Source of the DNA: Rahnella aceris
GTDB lineage: Bacteria > Pseudomonadota > Gammaproteobacteria > Enterobacterales > Enterobacteriaceae
Length of the DNA stretch: 64,000 nucleotides
Assembly: GCF_011684115.1 (NCBI RefSeq)
Contig: NZ_JAADJV010000002.1
Coordinates: 557,209 to 621,208, forward strand
Direction: 5' to 3'
In this document: in pieces, positions 40,338 through 49,833 of the stretch
Layout of the letters: the number at the start of each line of letters is the position of its first letter
Numbering within the stretch: position 1 is the stretch's first letter
The notes under the pieces: generated by a model
Seen by the model: only the letters and a program-made list of their open reading frames with translations
What the model was told of the DNA's origin: nothing
The model's database searches: none
Position numbers and translations under genes: made by a program

Positions 40338-41987
40338 CTACACTTCTTTTTCGACAAGCAGCGCTTCAAGTAAATCGAGGTCATGCAGCAGTTTTTGCAG
40401 CGTCTCGTTACTGATTTTCTGCGTGGCACGCAGGTGATACAGCTCACCACGTTCAGCGCGCAGCGCAGTCAGACGGAAGCGACGCTCGAGATTTTCCAGC
40501 TTCAGCGCGGTTTCCATATCATCGCGGTTGGCCGTGCGTCGCCGTAACGTCCCGATAACCCGCGAACTGATTTCCTTCAGCGTCTGTTCATCAATATTTT
40601 CTTCGGTATCCGCCGCCAGACGCTCTTCCATCTTATGCAGGCTTTCAATCGCCACTTCCGCCGCGACCGATTTCGCCATGCGCTCTTCTTCGCGATAAGC
40701 GGTACCATCCGCCACTACCACGCCTTTGAGCAGGAACGGCAAGGCAATCACACCGGCAATCAGCGAGAACAGAATGACGCCGGTCGCCAGGAACACCAGC
40801 TGATAACGCGACGGAAACGCCGAACCATCGGCGAGGAATAACGGAATCGACAACACACCGGCCAGCGTAATGGCTCCGCGCACACCGGCAAAAGACGCCA
40901 CCCACAGTTCACGCGTACTGTAGCTGCCAAACAGCAGCGGTTTCTTTTTCAGGAAACGGTTGCTGAAATTCTTCATCACCCACAGCCAGACGAAACGCAG
41001 GATCAGCAGCGCAAAGTAGATAATCCCGACATCGGCAAACAGGTGCCACGTCACGATAGACGGGTCGTGTGTCGCCTGATCAATTGAGTTCTCAAGGATG
41101 CCCGGCAATTGCAGGCCCAGCATGATGAACACCATGCCGTTGAACACGAACTCAAGCATCGCCCAGACGCTGTTCGCACGCAGACGCATCGCCAGCGGTG
41201 CATTACGAATAATGCCGGACTGGCTGATGGTCATCCCTGCAGCCACAGCGGCCAGAATGCCCGACACACCGATATGTTCGGCAATCAGATAAGACGCGAA
41301 CGGCAACAGCAGCAGGAACACGATTTGTGTCGCCGGATCATCACCGCTCCAGCGGCTCATAATGCGCAGCGATTTACTGTACAACCACGTCACCGCCACA
41401 CCGGCCATCAGACCGCCAATCGCGACTTTCAGGAACTCAACACTGGCACCACCGACGGTAAAGATCATCGTGCCCATCGCCACGGCGATAGCGAATTTCA
41501 GCGACACCAGACCGGACGCGTCATTCATCAGCGCTTCACCTTCCAGCACGCTCATGATCGACTTAGGAATACGGCCCTTACCGACAATGCCGCCCAGTGC
41601 CACGGCATCGGTCGGCGACAGCACCGCAGCCAGCGCGAACGCGGCCACCAGCGGAATATCCGGCACCATCATATAAATCAGATAACCGATACCGACGACG
41701 GTGAGCAGCACCAGCACCAGCGCCAGCCCGAGAATTTCGCGCCCGTGGTGGAGGAATTCACGGGTCGGGGTTTTCCAGCCATCGGCGAACAGCAACGGCG
41801 GGATAAAGAGGACGAGAAACAGTTCCGGATCGAAGTCCACGTGCAGGCCAAAATTGGGCCACGCCAGCAAAGCACCGACGGCAATCTGCATTAATGGAAG
41901 AGGAACCTGAAATGGCAACATTCTGGTGACGACACCGGAGAGCGACACCACCAGAATCAAAATCAGAATGGTAAAGAAGATTTCCAT
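40338..41987 (-). CDS. yjcE: Na+/H+ antiporter of the CPA1 family (YjcE)
   Basis: 549 aa, equal to E. coli YjcE. Around twelve membrane helices, with the ion-site motif EALMNDASGLVSLKFA and ASFAGVRGAITLAGVLS; a long charged cytoplasmic tail from about 420 to the end (SLHKMEERLAADTEENID). Exchanges sodium for protons at the inner membrane. In E. coli yjcE also neighbours yjcD/ghxP, as here. It starts 269 bp below the ghxP stop. Confidence 0.93.
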   Translation of the reverse strand: MEIFFTILILILVVSLSGVVTRMLPFQVPLPLMQIAVGALLAWPNFGLHVDFDPELFLVLFIPPLLFADGWKTPTREFLHHGREILGLALVLVLLTVVGIGYLIYMMVPDIPLVAAFALAAVLSPTDAVALGGIVGKGRIPKSIMSVLEGEALMNDASGLVSLKFAIAVAMGTMIFTVGGASVEFLKVAIGGLMAGVAVTWLYSKSLRIMSRWSGDDPATQIVFLLLLPFASYLIAEHIGVSGILAAVAAGMTISQSGIIRNAPLAMRLRANSVWAMLEFVFNGMVFIMLGLQLPGILENSIDQATHDPSIVTWHLFADVGIIYFALLILRFVWLWVMKNFSNRFLKKKPLLFGSYSTRELWVASFAGVRGAITLAGVLSIPLFLADGSAFPSRYQLVFLATGVILFSLIAGVIALPFLLKGVVVADGTAYREEERMAKSVAAEVAIESLHKMEERLAADTEENIDEQTLKEISSRVIGTLRRRTANRDDMETALKLENLERRFRLTALRAERGELYHLRATQKISNETLQKLLHDLDLLEALLVEKEV

Positions 41988-42117
41988 GCTTTCCTTAGAC
42001 TCTTGTTTTTATGAATTTCAGCCAGACGCAGGTGAGTGAGTCCGGAGCGAACTAAGGAATAGTAGATCAAAAGGGGACGGGATTTAAATCAGTGCGTGCG
42101 GTTACATCAGAGATGGG

Positions 42118-42254
42118 TTTGCTCCTCCCCCTGCGAAGGGGGAGGACGGGAGGGGGTTTTAATGACAAAACTCATGCCAAAGCACACTTCAACCTACTGA
42201 TTCGTCATTAATACCCCACCCCAACCCTCCCCTTCGCAGGGGAGGGAGCAAACA
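42118..42254. repeat. Near-palindromic pair of REP-like elements between yjcE and ghxP
   Basis: Two inverted copies: left GTTTGCTCC (42118-42126) with stem CCTCCCCC/GGGGGAGG (42125-42146) and TAATGAC (42161-42167); right GTCATTA (42205-42211) with stem CCCTCCCC/GGGGAGGG (42226-42247), ending GGAGCAAAC (42246-42254). The whole 137 bp can fold as one long cruciform. The right copy ends 2 bp from the ghxP stop. A third copy lies at 8447-8468. Confidence 0.85.
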
Positions 42255-42256
42255 GA

Positions 42257-43624
42257 TCAAATCGCCCATCCGCCCGCATAAAACACCACTAACGCTACGG
42301 CGATAATCACCGTGCCGATGTTCAGTTTTCGCCATTCGCCGGAGAAGATGCGTCCAATCACCAGTGCGCTGAAACCGAGCATAATACCGGTGACGATGTT
42401 ACAGGTCAGAACGATAAATACTGCGCACAGTAACCCTGACATCGCATCCACGAAATCATTGAAATCCAGTTTGGTGACATTGCTGAGCATCAGCAAACCC
42501 ACGTACATCAGCGCGGGTGCGGTGGCGTAAGCCGGTACCAGATAAGACAGCGGAGAGAGGAACAGCATCAGCAGGAACAGCACACCGACGACGGTAGCCG
42601 TCAGACCGGTTTTGCCGCCCGCCGCCGTACCGGCTGCCGATTCGATATAAACCGCTGCCGGAGATGCGCCAACCAGGGAGGCAAAAATACTGCTCACGGA
42701 GTCAGCCGTCAGGGCTTTACCGCCGCTGATGATCTGGCCGTTTTCATCCAGTAAGTTTGCCTGTCCGGCGACAGCGCGGATGGTGCCGGTGGCATCAAAC
42801 ACCGCTGTCATCACCAGTGCCAGCACGCTGGGCAATACCGCAGCTTTCAGTGCACCCAGAATATCGAGATCGAAAATCACCGATTTACCGTCAGCCCCCG
42901 CCAGAGAAGGCATGGCGAATAAACCCTGATATTTCACTGTTGGATCGAAGATCAGGCCGATAATGGAAATCGCGATAATCACCAGCAAGATGCCGCCCGG
43001 AACGCGCAGTTTCTCCAGGCCAAAAATCACCGCCAGACCAAGCAACGTCATCACGACCGGGAATGAGGTAAATGCGCCGAGTGCCACCGGTAAGCCGTCC
43101 AGCGGGTTTTTCACCACCAGACCGACGCCATTGGCGGCGATCAGTAACAGGAACAGGCCGATACCAATACCGGTACCGTGCGCAACGCCGGTTGGCAGAT
43201 TGCGCAAAATCCACGAACGGATGCCGGTCACCGAGATAATAGTGAACAACACACCCATCAGAAATACCGCGCCGAGCGCCACCGGTACGCTGATGTGCTG
43301 GCCGAGAACCAGACTAAACGCGGTAAAAGCAGTCAGAGAAATGGCGCAACCAATCGCCAGCGGCAAATTCGCCCACAGCCCCATCAGCAGGGAGCCGAAA
43401 CCGGCGACCAGACAGGTCGCGACAAACACTGCGGTTGGCGAGAAGCCCGCTTTGCCGAGCATCGAGGGCACGACAATCACCGAATAGACCATCGCCAGAA
43501 AGGTGGTTAAGCCAGCGATAACTTCCTGGCGGACGTTACTGCCACGCGCACTGATTTTGAAAAAAGCATCAAGCGGGCCTTTTGGCGCAACTGCGCGGCC
43601 AGCTTGAGGTTGTTGACTCGACAT
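42257..43624 (-). CDS. ghxP: Guanine/hypoxanthine permease GhxP
   Basis: 455 aa (E. coli YjcD 449). AzgA-like NCS2 family, twelve or more helices, with [24 protein letters not shown] and [19 protein letters not shown] carrying the purine-site residues. Imports guanine and hypoxanthine by proton symport. Start ATG 43624 follows AGAGGA. Two PurR-like boxes lie upstream, fitting known PurR control in E. coli. Confidence 0.95.
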   Translation of the reverse strand: MSSQQPQAGRAVAPKGPLDAFFKISARGSNVRQEVIAGLTTFLAMVYSVIVVPSMLGKAGFSPTAVFVATCLVAGFGSLLMGLWANLPLAIGCAISLTAFTAFSLVLGQHISVPVALGAVFLMGVLFTIISVTGIRSWILRNLPTGVAHGTGIGIGLFLLLIAANGVGLVVKNPLDGLPVALGAFTSFPVVMTLLGLAVIFGLEKLRVPGGILLVIIAISIIGLIFDPTVKYQGLFAMPSLAGADGKSVIFDLDILGALKAAVLPSVLALVMTAVFDATGTIRAVAGQANLLDENGQIISGGKALTADSVSSIFASLVGASPAAVYIESAAGTAAGGKTGLTATVVGVLFLLMLFLSPLSYLVPAYATAPALMYVGLLMLSNVTKLDFNDFVDAMSGLLCAVFIVLTCNIVTGIMLGFSALVIGRIFSGEWRKLNIGTVIIAVALVVFYAGGWAI

Positions 43625-43740
43625 GGAAAATCCTCTGAATGTCTTTACTGATTAGCCGGCGTGGTCATTATGAAACCGTTTCTGCACGTTCACTTCCTTA
43701 TTTGTCGCCTGAAATCGCCGAAAACGGCGTCAGAACGGCA

Positions 43741-43756
43741 AGGCAAACGTTTAACT
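43741..43756. promoter_or_regulatory. PurR-like operator 1 upstream of ghxP
   Basis: AGGCAAACGTTTAACT matches the PurR pattern ANGCAANCGNTTNCNT at eleven of twelve defined bases, 117 bp from the ghxP start. Confidence 0.6.
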
Positions 43757-43784
43757 CGCATCGCGTGTGGCAGGACAAAAAATT

Positions 43785-43800
43785 ACGCAAACGATTATCC
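43785..43800. promoter_or_regulatory. PurR-like operator 2 upstream of ghxP
   Basis: ACGCAAACGATTATCC matches the same pattern at ten of twelve bases, 161 bp from the ghxP start and 28 bp beyond operator 1. Confidence 0.5.
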
Positions 43801-44033
43801 TGCCTTTAACCGCCGTACATCAACCGTGAATGACAACAATTTACCGTTGTCTGGTCAATAAAAACGCGGTTGTGGTGGAAATTTATCCGGTGGCAGAAAA
43901 AGAGACAAACAAGGAGGGGAAAGAAGGGAAATAAATAACAGGGTATTTATTGTGGTTTATCTTTTATAAGACGTTTATTACGTAAAACTCCGCCCGCAAT
44001 GAACGCCTGAAAATATAAAAAATGGATAAGAAA
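43801..44033. other. Rest of the ghxP-GST gap
   Basis: No gene or clear signal; AT-rich tail around 43920-44030 after the GST stop, without a classical terminator. With the operators it makes a 409-bp spacer. Confidence 0.5.
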
Positions 44034-44702
44034 TTAACGCAAAATATTAAACGAACCGCCGTTTTCCAGCACTTTCTGATATGCCGGACGCGCTGTGACA
44101 TTCGATAACCAGGCCTTCAGCAGAGGATATTTTCCCAGTCCGGCGCGGGCATTGATCGCCTCTATCGGGAAACTCATCTGAATATCTGCCGCGCTGAACT
44201 GTTGACCGGCGAAATAAGGATGTGTACTCAGATGCTGTTCCAGATAATCCATATGCGTATAAATCTGCTTATCCAGATAATTCTTCTGCACGCCCTGTCC
44301 TATGGCGCCGGCAATCGGACGGATGAGCCACGGCATCGGCGGTTTACCCAGACGGCTAAAAATCAGCTTCATCACCAGCAAAGGCATCAGAGAACCTTCA
44401 GCGTAGTGCATCCAGTAACGATACTGCTGATGCTCAGCAAACGCCGTGGGTTTCAGCGTGCCCGCCTCATCGTACACTTCCTGCAGGTATTCAATGATGG
44501 CGCCAGATTCCGCAAGGATCAGTCCGTTGTCTTCCAGCACCGGTGACTTGCCCAGAGGATGGACTTTTTTCAGCGATGGCGGCGCCAGCATGGTTCCTTT
44601 ATCCCGCTGATAACATTTGATTTCGTAAGGGACGCCCAATTCTTCGAGCATCCATAAGATTCGCTGTGAACGGGAATTATCCAAATGATGCACAGTTAGC
44701 AT
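44034..44702 (-). CDS. Glutathione S-transferase family protein
   Basis: 222 aa. N-terminal thioredoxin-like domain (MLTVHHLDNSRSQRILWMLEELGVPYEI; HPLGKSPVLED and ESGAIIEYL bind glutathione) and all-helical C-terminal domain (FSAADIQMSFPIEAI). It would conjugate or reduce small electrophiles with glutathione in the cytoplasm; the substrate is unknown. Divergent from the MHYT gene, with a palindrome in between. Confidence 0.88.
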   Translation of the reverse strand: MLTVHHLDNSRSQRILWMLEELGVPYEIKCYQRDKGTMLAPPSLKKVHPLGKSPVLEDNGLILAESGAIIEYLQEVYDEAGTLKPTAFAEHQQYRYWMHYAEGSLMPLLVMKLIFSRLGKPPMPWLIRPIAGAIGQGVQKNYLDKQIYTHMDYLEQHLSTHPYFAGQQFSAADIQMSFPIEAINARAGLGKYPLLKAWLSNVTARPAYQKVLENGGSFNILR

Positions 44703-44781
44703 AAAAGTCTTCTGTCCTTTTTCAATTAATTATTTGTTAACTATAGACAACACTTTCAAAGCGCGTATCAGATTCGCTTTA

Positions 44782-44807
44782 TTAACCCTGACTTTCTTCA
44801 GGGTTAA
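44782..44807. repeat. Perfect 10-bp palindrome in the GST/MHYT divergent region
   Basis: TTAACCCTGA (44782-44791) / TCAGGGTTAA (44798-44807), loop CTTTCT. Between divergent promoters it is well placed to be a dimeric-regulator operator; a transcript hairpin is the alternative. Confidence 0.6.
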
Positions 44808-44970
44808 TTTATCAAAAATCTTTTTATTTGATTAAAATCACTTACGGATTAATCTTAATTATGCCAAAAAAATTATCGCAACTTCGTTCGCCTTTAATAA
44901 GGCTTAATGCCATTATCGCCGGATAACAAATTAACCCGTCGCTTTCGACTCTCTGTTGGTGGAGCCTCAC

Positions 44971-47064
44971 ATGTTTTCCAGTAATTACAACAATGTGCTT
45001 GTGATGTTTTCGTTCATTGTTGCAATGCTTGCCTCTTATACCGCGCTTGATATGGCAGGCCGGGTTGCCACCACAGAGGGAAAGGCTTCCCGACTTTGGT
45101 TAACAGGTGGCGCCATTGCAATGGGTATCGGCATCTGGTCGATGCATTTTATCGGCATGCTGGCCTTTAATGCTTCGATGCCAATGGGTTACGACCCTTT
45201 AATTACCCTGCTTTCTATGCTGATTGCCATCATTTCCTCAGCTTTTGCGCTGTGGCTGGTATGCCTTGAGGAGTTACCCACCGGGCGGTTACTTGCCGGT
45301 GCCTTGCTGATGGGCGGCGGTATTGCCGCGATGCATTACACGGGTATGGCGGCGATGCAGATGATGCCGCCCATTGTCTACGATTACCGTTGGGTCGCGT
45401 TATCTGTGGGAGTGGCGATTGTCGCCTCCGGCGCGGCGCTGTGGATGGCGTTCAATCTGCGTCATCAGTCACCCAATGTCCGTCTGCTGCGCATCAGCGC
45501 TGCGGTGGTAATGGGCGCTGCCATTGTCGGTATGCATTACATCGGCATGGCTGCGGCACAATTCCCGATGGACAGCCACAGTATGGCGGCGTTCAGCGGC
45601 GTAGACAATAACTGGCTGGCACTGCTGGTGATTGTGGTCACGCTGGCGATTCTGGCGATCACCCTGATCATTTCTATTCTTGATGGCCGGATGCAGGCAC
45701 GCACCTCGATTCTGGCATCTTCGCTGGCACAGGCGAACCGCGAGCTGACCCAACTGGCGCTGCACGACAATCTGACCCATTTGCCAAATCGTCTGTTGCT
45801 GGAAGACCGCCTGAGTCAGGCGTTTCAGAAAGCGTCACGTGGCGAATCACAGTTTGCGGTGCTGTTTTTCGATCTCGACGGATTCAAAGCCGTTAACGAT
45901 GCCTTCGGCCATCACATCGGCGATCAGCTGTTAATTTCAGTCACCGAACGCCTGCAATCGCAGCTGAGGGCGACAGATACGCTGGCGCGGCTCGGCGGCG
46001 ATGAGTTTGTACTGCTGGTTGAGATCACCGAACCCACCGATGCCTCGCAACTGGCCGATAAACTGGTGCATCTGATTGCGCGTCCGTTTTACGTTTCCCG
46101 CTACGAACTGCTGGTCTCTGCCAGCGTGGGGATCGCGGTGTATCCGGGCGATGGCGAGAATGAACGCGAGCTGATGCTCAATGCTGACGCCGCGATGTAT
46201 CACACCAAAAATTCCGGCCGTAACGGCCACAGTTTCTTCCAGCCGTCGATGAATGCCAACGCCCAGAACCAGTTGCAAATGCTCAATGATTTGCGTCTGG
46301 CGGTTGCACACCATGAGCTGCGTTTGCACTATCAGCCGAAATTTATTGCGCCTTACGGGCCGGTGAGTGGCTTCGAAGCGCTGCTGCGCTGGGAGCGCGA
46401 CGGTAACCTCCTCAGCCCGGATGTGTTTTTGCCGCTGGCGGAAAAAACCGGACTGATTATCCCGATTGGCGAATGGGTGCTCAATGAAGCCTGTCGCCAG
46501 TTGCGGGAATGGCATCTGGCCGGCCATACACAATGGACAGTGGCGGTGAATCTTTCCACGCTGCAATTTGAGCAGGCGAATCTGGTCGAAATGGTGATTG
46601 AAACCATTGAACGCCATCAGATCCCGCCTGAAATGCTGACGCTGGAAGTGACAGAAACCACCGCGATGCGTAACCCGGATGCCAGCGTGGAAATTCTGGA
46701 GCGCCTGACACAGTACGGCGTAAAAGCCTCCATTGATGATTTCGGTACCGGCTATTCCAGCCTGCTCTATCTGAAACGTCTGCCGGCCAGTGAGCTGAAA
46801 ATCGACGGTGCATTTATTAATGACCTGATTGCCGGTAGCGAAGACGCCAGTATCGTTTCTGCGATCATTGCCCTCGGCCAGACGCTGAACCTGAAAGTGG
46901 TGGCCGAAGGCGTTGAAACGATCCAACAGCAGGAATTTCTGACGCAACTGGGCTGCGACACCTTACAGGGTTATCTTCTGGGGCGTCCGATGACGCCACA
47001 ACAGATTGCCCAACACCCCGATACGGACTGGGAGTCGCAGATAACCCTCACAGATAAAGCCTGA
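44971..47064 (+). CDS. MHYT sensor-GGDEF-EAL cyclic-di-GMP protein
   Basis: 697 aa from ATG 44971 behind GGTGGAG. The membrane MHYT domain (about 1-235) has its three repeats intact: MHFIGM (58), MHYTGM (121), MHYIGM (188), a fold proposed to bind metal and sense O2, CO or NO. The diguanylate cyclase motif GGDEF (342-346) is intact with the inhibitory I-site RATD (333-336). The EAL domain (EALLRW at 469, later DDFGTGYSSL) is also complete. Both activities could therefore exist; the net direction is not predictable. Convergent with the chemoreceptor gene 10 bp away. Confidence 0.92.
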   Translation: MFSSNYNNVLVMFSFIVAMLASYTALDMAGRVATTEGKASRLWLTGGAIAMGIGIWSMHFIGMLAFNASMPMGYDPLITLLSMLIAIISSAFALWLVCLEELPTGRLLAGALLMGGGIAAMHYTGMAAMQMMPPIVYDYRWVALSVGVAIVASGAALWMAFNLRHQSPNVRLLRISAAVVMGAAIVGMHYIGMAAAQFPMDSHSMAAFSGVDNNWLALLVIVVTLAILAITLIISILDGRMQARTSILASSLAQANRELTQLALHDNLTHLPNRLLLEDRLSQAFQKASRGESQFAVLFFDLDGFKAVNDAFGHHIGDQLLISVTERLQSQLRATDTLARLGGDEFVLLVEITEPTDASQLADKLVHLIARPFYVSRYELLVSASVGIAVYPGDGENERELMLNADAAMYHTKNSGRNGHSFFQPSMNANAQNQLQMLNDLRLAVAHHELRLHYQPKFIAPYGPVSGFEALLRWERDGNLLSPDVFLPLAEKTGLIIPIGEWVLNEACRQLREWHLAGHTQWTVAVNLSTLQFEQANLVEMVIETIERHQIPPEMLTLEVTETTAMRNPDASVEILERLTQYGVKASIDDFGTGYSSLLYLKRLPASELKIDGAFINDLIAGSEDASIVSAIIALGQTLNLKVVAEGVETIQQQEFLTQLGCDTLQGYLLGRPMTPQQIAQHPDTDWESQITLTDKA

Positions 47065-47074
47065 CGCCCCCGGC

Positions 47075-48637
47075 TCAGGCTGTCGCCGTGCGGAAAAATC
47101 GCACGGCGTTGCGTAGCTCAACGCTTTGTTCCGTCAGGGATTGCGCCGCTGCCGCTGCCTGTTCCACCAGCGCGGCGTTCTGCTGCGTCACCCTGTCCAT
47201 CTGGTCAACGGCAATCCCCACTTCGTGAATACCGGTGTGCTGCTCAGAACTTGCTGTCGAGATTTCTCTGACAATTTCAGCCACCTTATTCACCGAGCTG
47301 ACAATCTCATTCATGGCTTTACTGGCGCGATCAGCCTGCAATGACCCTTCGGCAATTTTGCTGACGGTGCCCTGAATCAGATCTTTAATTTCTTTCGCCG
47401 CCTGCCCGCTTTTTTGCGCCAGCACCCGCACCTCACTCGCCACCACCGCAAACCCTTTACCCTGCGTACCGGCACGCGCCGCTTCCACAGCGGCGTTCAG
47501 CGCCAGCAGGTTGGTCTGGAAGGCAATGCCTTCAATCACGCTGATGATATTGATAATTTCATTCGAACTGCCGGAAACATCACGCATATGTGCCTGCATC
47601 CCCGTAACAATCACGCCGCCCTGAGACGCTGTTTTCGAGGTTTCCAGCGCCAGCTGGCTGGCCTGCCGGGCGTTCTCAGCGTTCTGGCTGACGGTCGCGG
47701 TCAGGTTTTGCATATTGGAACTGGTCTGCACCAGCGAGGCCGCCTGTTCTTCGGTGCGCTGTGATAAATCCACATTACCCTGTTCAATTTCACTGGCGGC
47801 ATGATTGATGGATTCACTGCCTTCCATAATCTGATGAATAGTTTTATTCAGTTGCTGGTTCATGCCGTTCAGCGAAGCCAGCAAACTGCCGTCATCACCC
47901 GGTTTCAGCGTGATTTTTGCCGCCAGATTACCGGCGGCGATTTCACGCATAATAGAGGCGGCATAAGCCGGTTCACCGCCCAGTTGTTTCACCAGATGGT
48001 GCGCCAGCAGCAGTGCCATCGTCAGTGAAAGAATAAACGCCACGCCGACCAGCAGTAAAAACATCGCGCTGGCCGTGTGATAGCTGCTGCGCGCATCCGC
48101 TGCCGCCTTCTCACTGTTGGTCAGCTCGTTTTTGACCAGCGTTGCCAGATCCGCCATTAACTGTGTGCGATATTTCCGTGAGTTATCGCCACTGATTTTC
48201 GTGGCCTGCGCAATGTCGTTGCGTTCAACCGCCGCAATCACATCATTATTCGCCAGCGAAAACTGCTCAAAATTAGCGACGATTTGCTTAAACAGATCTG
48301 ACTGACTGCCGCCGCTGTCCAGCTTCAGATACGCATTTTCCGCGTCTTTAAAGGTGGCAACCGCCTGAAGGATTTCGACCCGGTGGCCGTCGCGCGGCGC
48401 CCCCTCTGGCGAGGCGATATATTGCACCTGTTGCAGGCGTAATTCCGCCAGCGTGCCGCGCATCACCAGCGGATACTGCACGCCGGGAAGCCGGTAGGCA
48501 CGGTAGTTTTCAATCTGCTGATTACTGCTGTTGAGCAGCCAGGCCGACATCGCCGCCAGAATCAACAGCAGGCTCAGGACGAGTGCGAATGCACCCAGCA
48601 AACGGGCAAGTATGGAAAGGTTGGTGATCTTTTTCAT
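47075..48637 (-). CDS. Methyl-accepting chemotaxis protein
   Basis: 520 aa. Membrane helices at about 11-33 and 190-213 enclose a four-helix-bundle ligand domain with the MRGTLAELRLQQVQYI arm typical of Tsr/Tar-like receptors. HAMP follows, then the signalling hairpin with tip VIEGIAFQTNLLALNAAVEAARAG and methylation helices. The C-terminus ends RFFRTATA and lacks the NWETF-type CheR tether, so it would depend on other receptors for adaptation. Ligand unknown. Confidence 0.93.
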   Translation of the reverse strand: MKKITNLSILARLLGAFALVLSLLLILAAMSAWLLNSSNQQIENYRAYRLPGVQYPLVMRGTLAELRLQQVQYIASPEGAPRDGHRVEILQAVATFKDAENAYLKLDSGGSQSDLFKQIVANFEQFSLANNDVIAAVERNDIAQATKISGDNSRKYRTQLMADLATLVKNELTNSEKAAADARSSYHTASAMFLLLVGVAFILSLTMALLLAHHLVKQLGGEPAYAASIMREIAAGNLAAKITLKPGDDGSLLASLNGMNQQLNKTIHQIMEGSESINHAASEIEQGNVDLSQRTEEQAASLVQTSSNMQNLTATVSQNAENARQASQLALETSKTASQGGVIVTGMQAHMRDVSGSSNEIINIISVIEGIAFQTNLLALNAAVEAARAGTQGKGFAVVASEVRVLAQKSGQAAKEIKDLIQGTVSKIAEGSLQADRASKAMNEIVSSVNKVAEIVREISTASSEQHTGIHEVGIAVDQMDRVTQQNAALVEQAAAAAQSLTEQSVELRNAVRFFRTATA

Positions 48638-48829
48638 CTGGGCACATCGGAAAGTCAGTGACAGGAAACACTCATAACGGCCGGAATGAAGGGAACTTTA
48701 GGGAAAATGAAACTATATTTCATTTTGTTAAGCGCTGTCTTTCGTAATGTAATTTTAGGGTTACCGGACGAATTTTTCATGTTACCGGCCCGCCTTAAAA
48801 ACATGATCTGCCACGCGTTGCAAAGATTT

Positions 48830-48850
48830 GCTCTCTCATAAAGAGAGAGC
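48830..48850. repeat. Hairpin below the IMPase gene
   Basis: GCTCTCTC (48830-48837) / GAGAGAGC (48843-48850), loop ATAAA, 22 bp below the IMPase stop and upstream of the chemoreceptor. Likely transcript end or processing hairpin; no U-run. Confidence 0.6.
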
Positions 48851-48872
48851 ACTCAGCGCGACTCACTTTGGC

Positions 48873-49676
48873 TCACTTCGGTTCAAAAGCGGGCCATAAC
48901 GGAGTGACTGCCGACAACAGATTCGCCGTACCGGCCGCCACCGACATGTGTCGGAAATTGTCGCTGCCGTCCGCTGTCTTCGCAAATTTCACCACCGTTT
49001 CCAGCCCGGCTTCCTGACACAACACCGTGCCGCCAGCGATATCCCACAGCGTGGTGCGCCGTTGCAGATGGCCGTCGATAATGCCTTTTGCCGCAAACAC
49101 CATGCCGACCGTGGTACAGCGATAACAATGTACTGACCAGTCAGCCGCGCGGATCCCCTGATAAAAGGCCGAGGCTTCGTCCAGCTTGTCGTCCGCACTG
49201 TCGCCCAGCGACACAATCTGTACATCTTCAAAACGATCATCGCGACGGAAGGGTTTGTCGTTGAGGAAAATCCCCTTTCCGGATTCTGCTGCAAACAGGT
49301 CGTTTAAAACCGGCAGTGCCACAATGCCGATCACCGGCTGTTTATTTTCCACCAGCCCGAGCGACACGCCCCACAGCGGCGAACCGCGCAGGAAATTCGA
49401 GGTGCCGTCGATAGGATCAATCACCCAGCACGGCGCGTCGGTCAGAATGCCGCCCATCTCTTCGCCGATCACCGCATCCTGCGGAAAATGCTCTGCCAGC
49501 CGGGTGCGGATAAACTGCTCAACCGCCAGATCGGCTTCTGAAACGAAATCCTGCGTACGCTTACTGCTGATTTCGATAGCGTCCCGGCGGTGAAAAAAGT
49601 CCAGCGCCAGTCTGGCGGCCTGCGCCGCAATCTGACTGGCAACCGCCAGACGCGGGGACATCATAGTGTTGGTCAT
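48873..49676 (-). CDS. Inositol monophosphatase family phosphatase (HisN-like)
   Basis: 267 aa from ATG 49676 (AGGA seven nt upstream). Metal motifs of the family: GEEMGG, then VIDPIDGTSNFLRG, and WDIAGGTVLCQEAGLE. Members hydrolyse inositol-1-phosphate, histidinol phosphate or 3'-phosphoadenosine phosphates. The TSNFLRG variation and length fit the histidinol-phosphatase/inositol-phosphatase group, but substrate is not certain. It stands alone, divergent from the LysE-type exporter. Confidence 0.88.
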   Translation of the reverse strand: MTNTMMSPRLAVASQIAAQAARLALDFFHRRDAIEISSKRTQDFVSEADLAVEQFIRTRLAEHFPQDAVIGEEMGGILTDAPCWVIDPIDGTSNFLRGSPLWGVSLGLVENKQPVIGIVALPVLNDLFAAESGKGIFLNDKPFRRDDRFEDVQIVSLGDSADDKLDEASAFYQGIRAADWSVHCYRCTTVGMVFAAKGIIDGHLQRRTTLWDIAGGTVLCQEAGLETVVKFAKTADGSDNFRHMSVAAGTANLLSAVTPLWPAFEPK

Positions 49677-49833
49677 GATAAATCCTGAGTTTTCAGTCGG
49701 AAGGAACAAAAGCTGTCTTCATAGAATGCATCGGAATCGATGAATAAAAAATGACAACCTGCCACTTGCTAAAATAGCGTAAAACACTCTATATCTGTGT
49801 GCTTCAACTTTCTGAATTTTGCCGGAGATTTCC

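Noticed and set aside
45937..46947. 336-codon frame antisense to the GGDEF-EAL gene
   Set aside because: Shadow of the EAL coding sequence.
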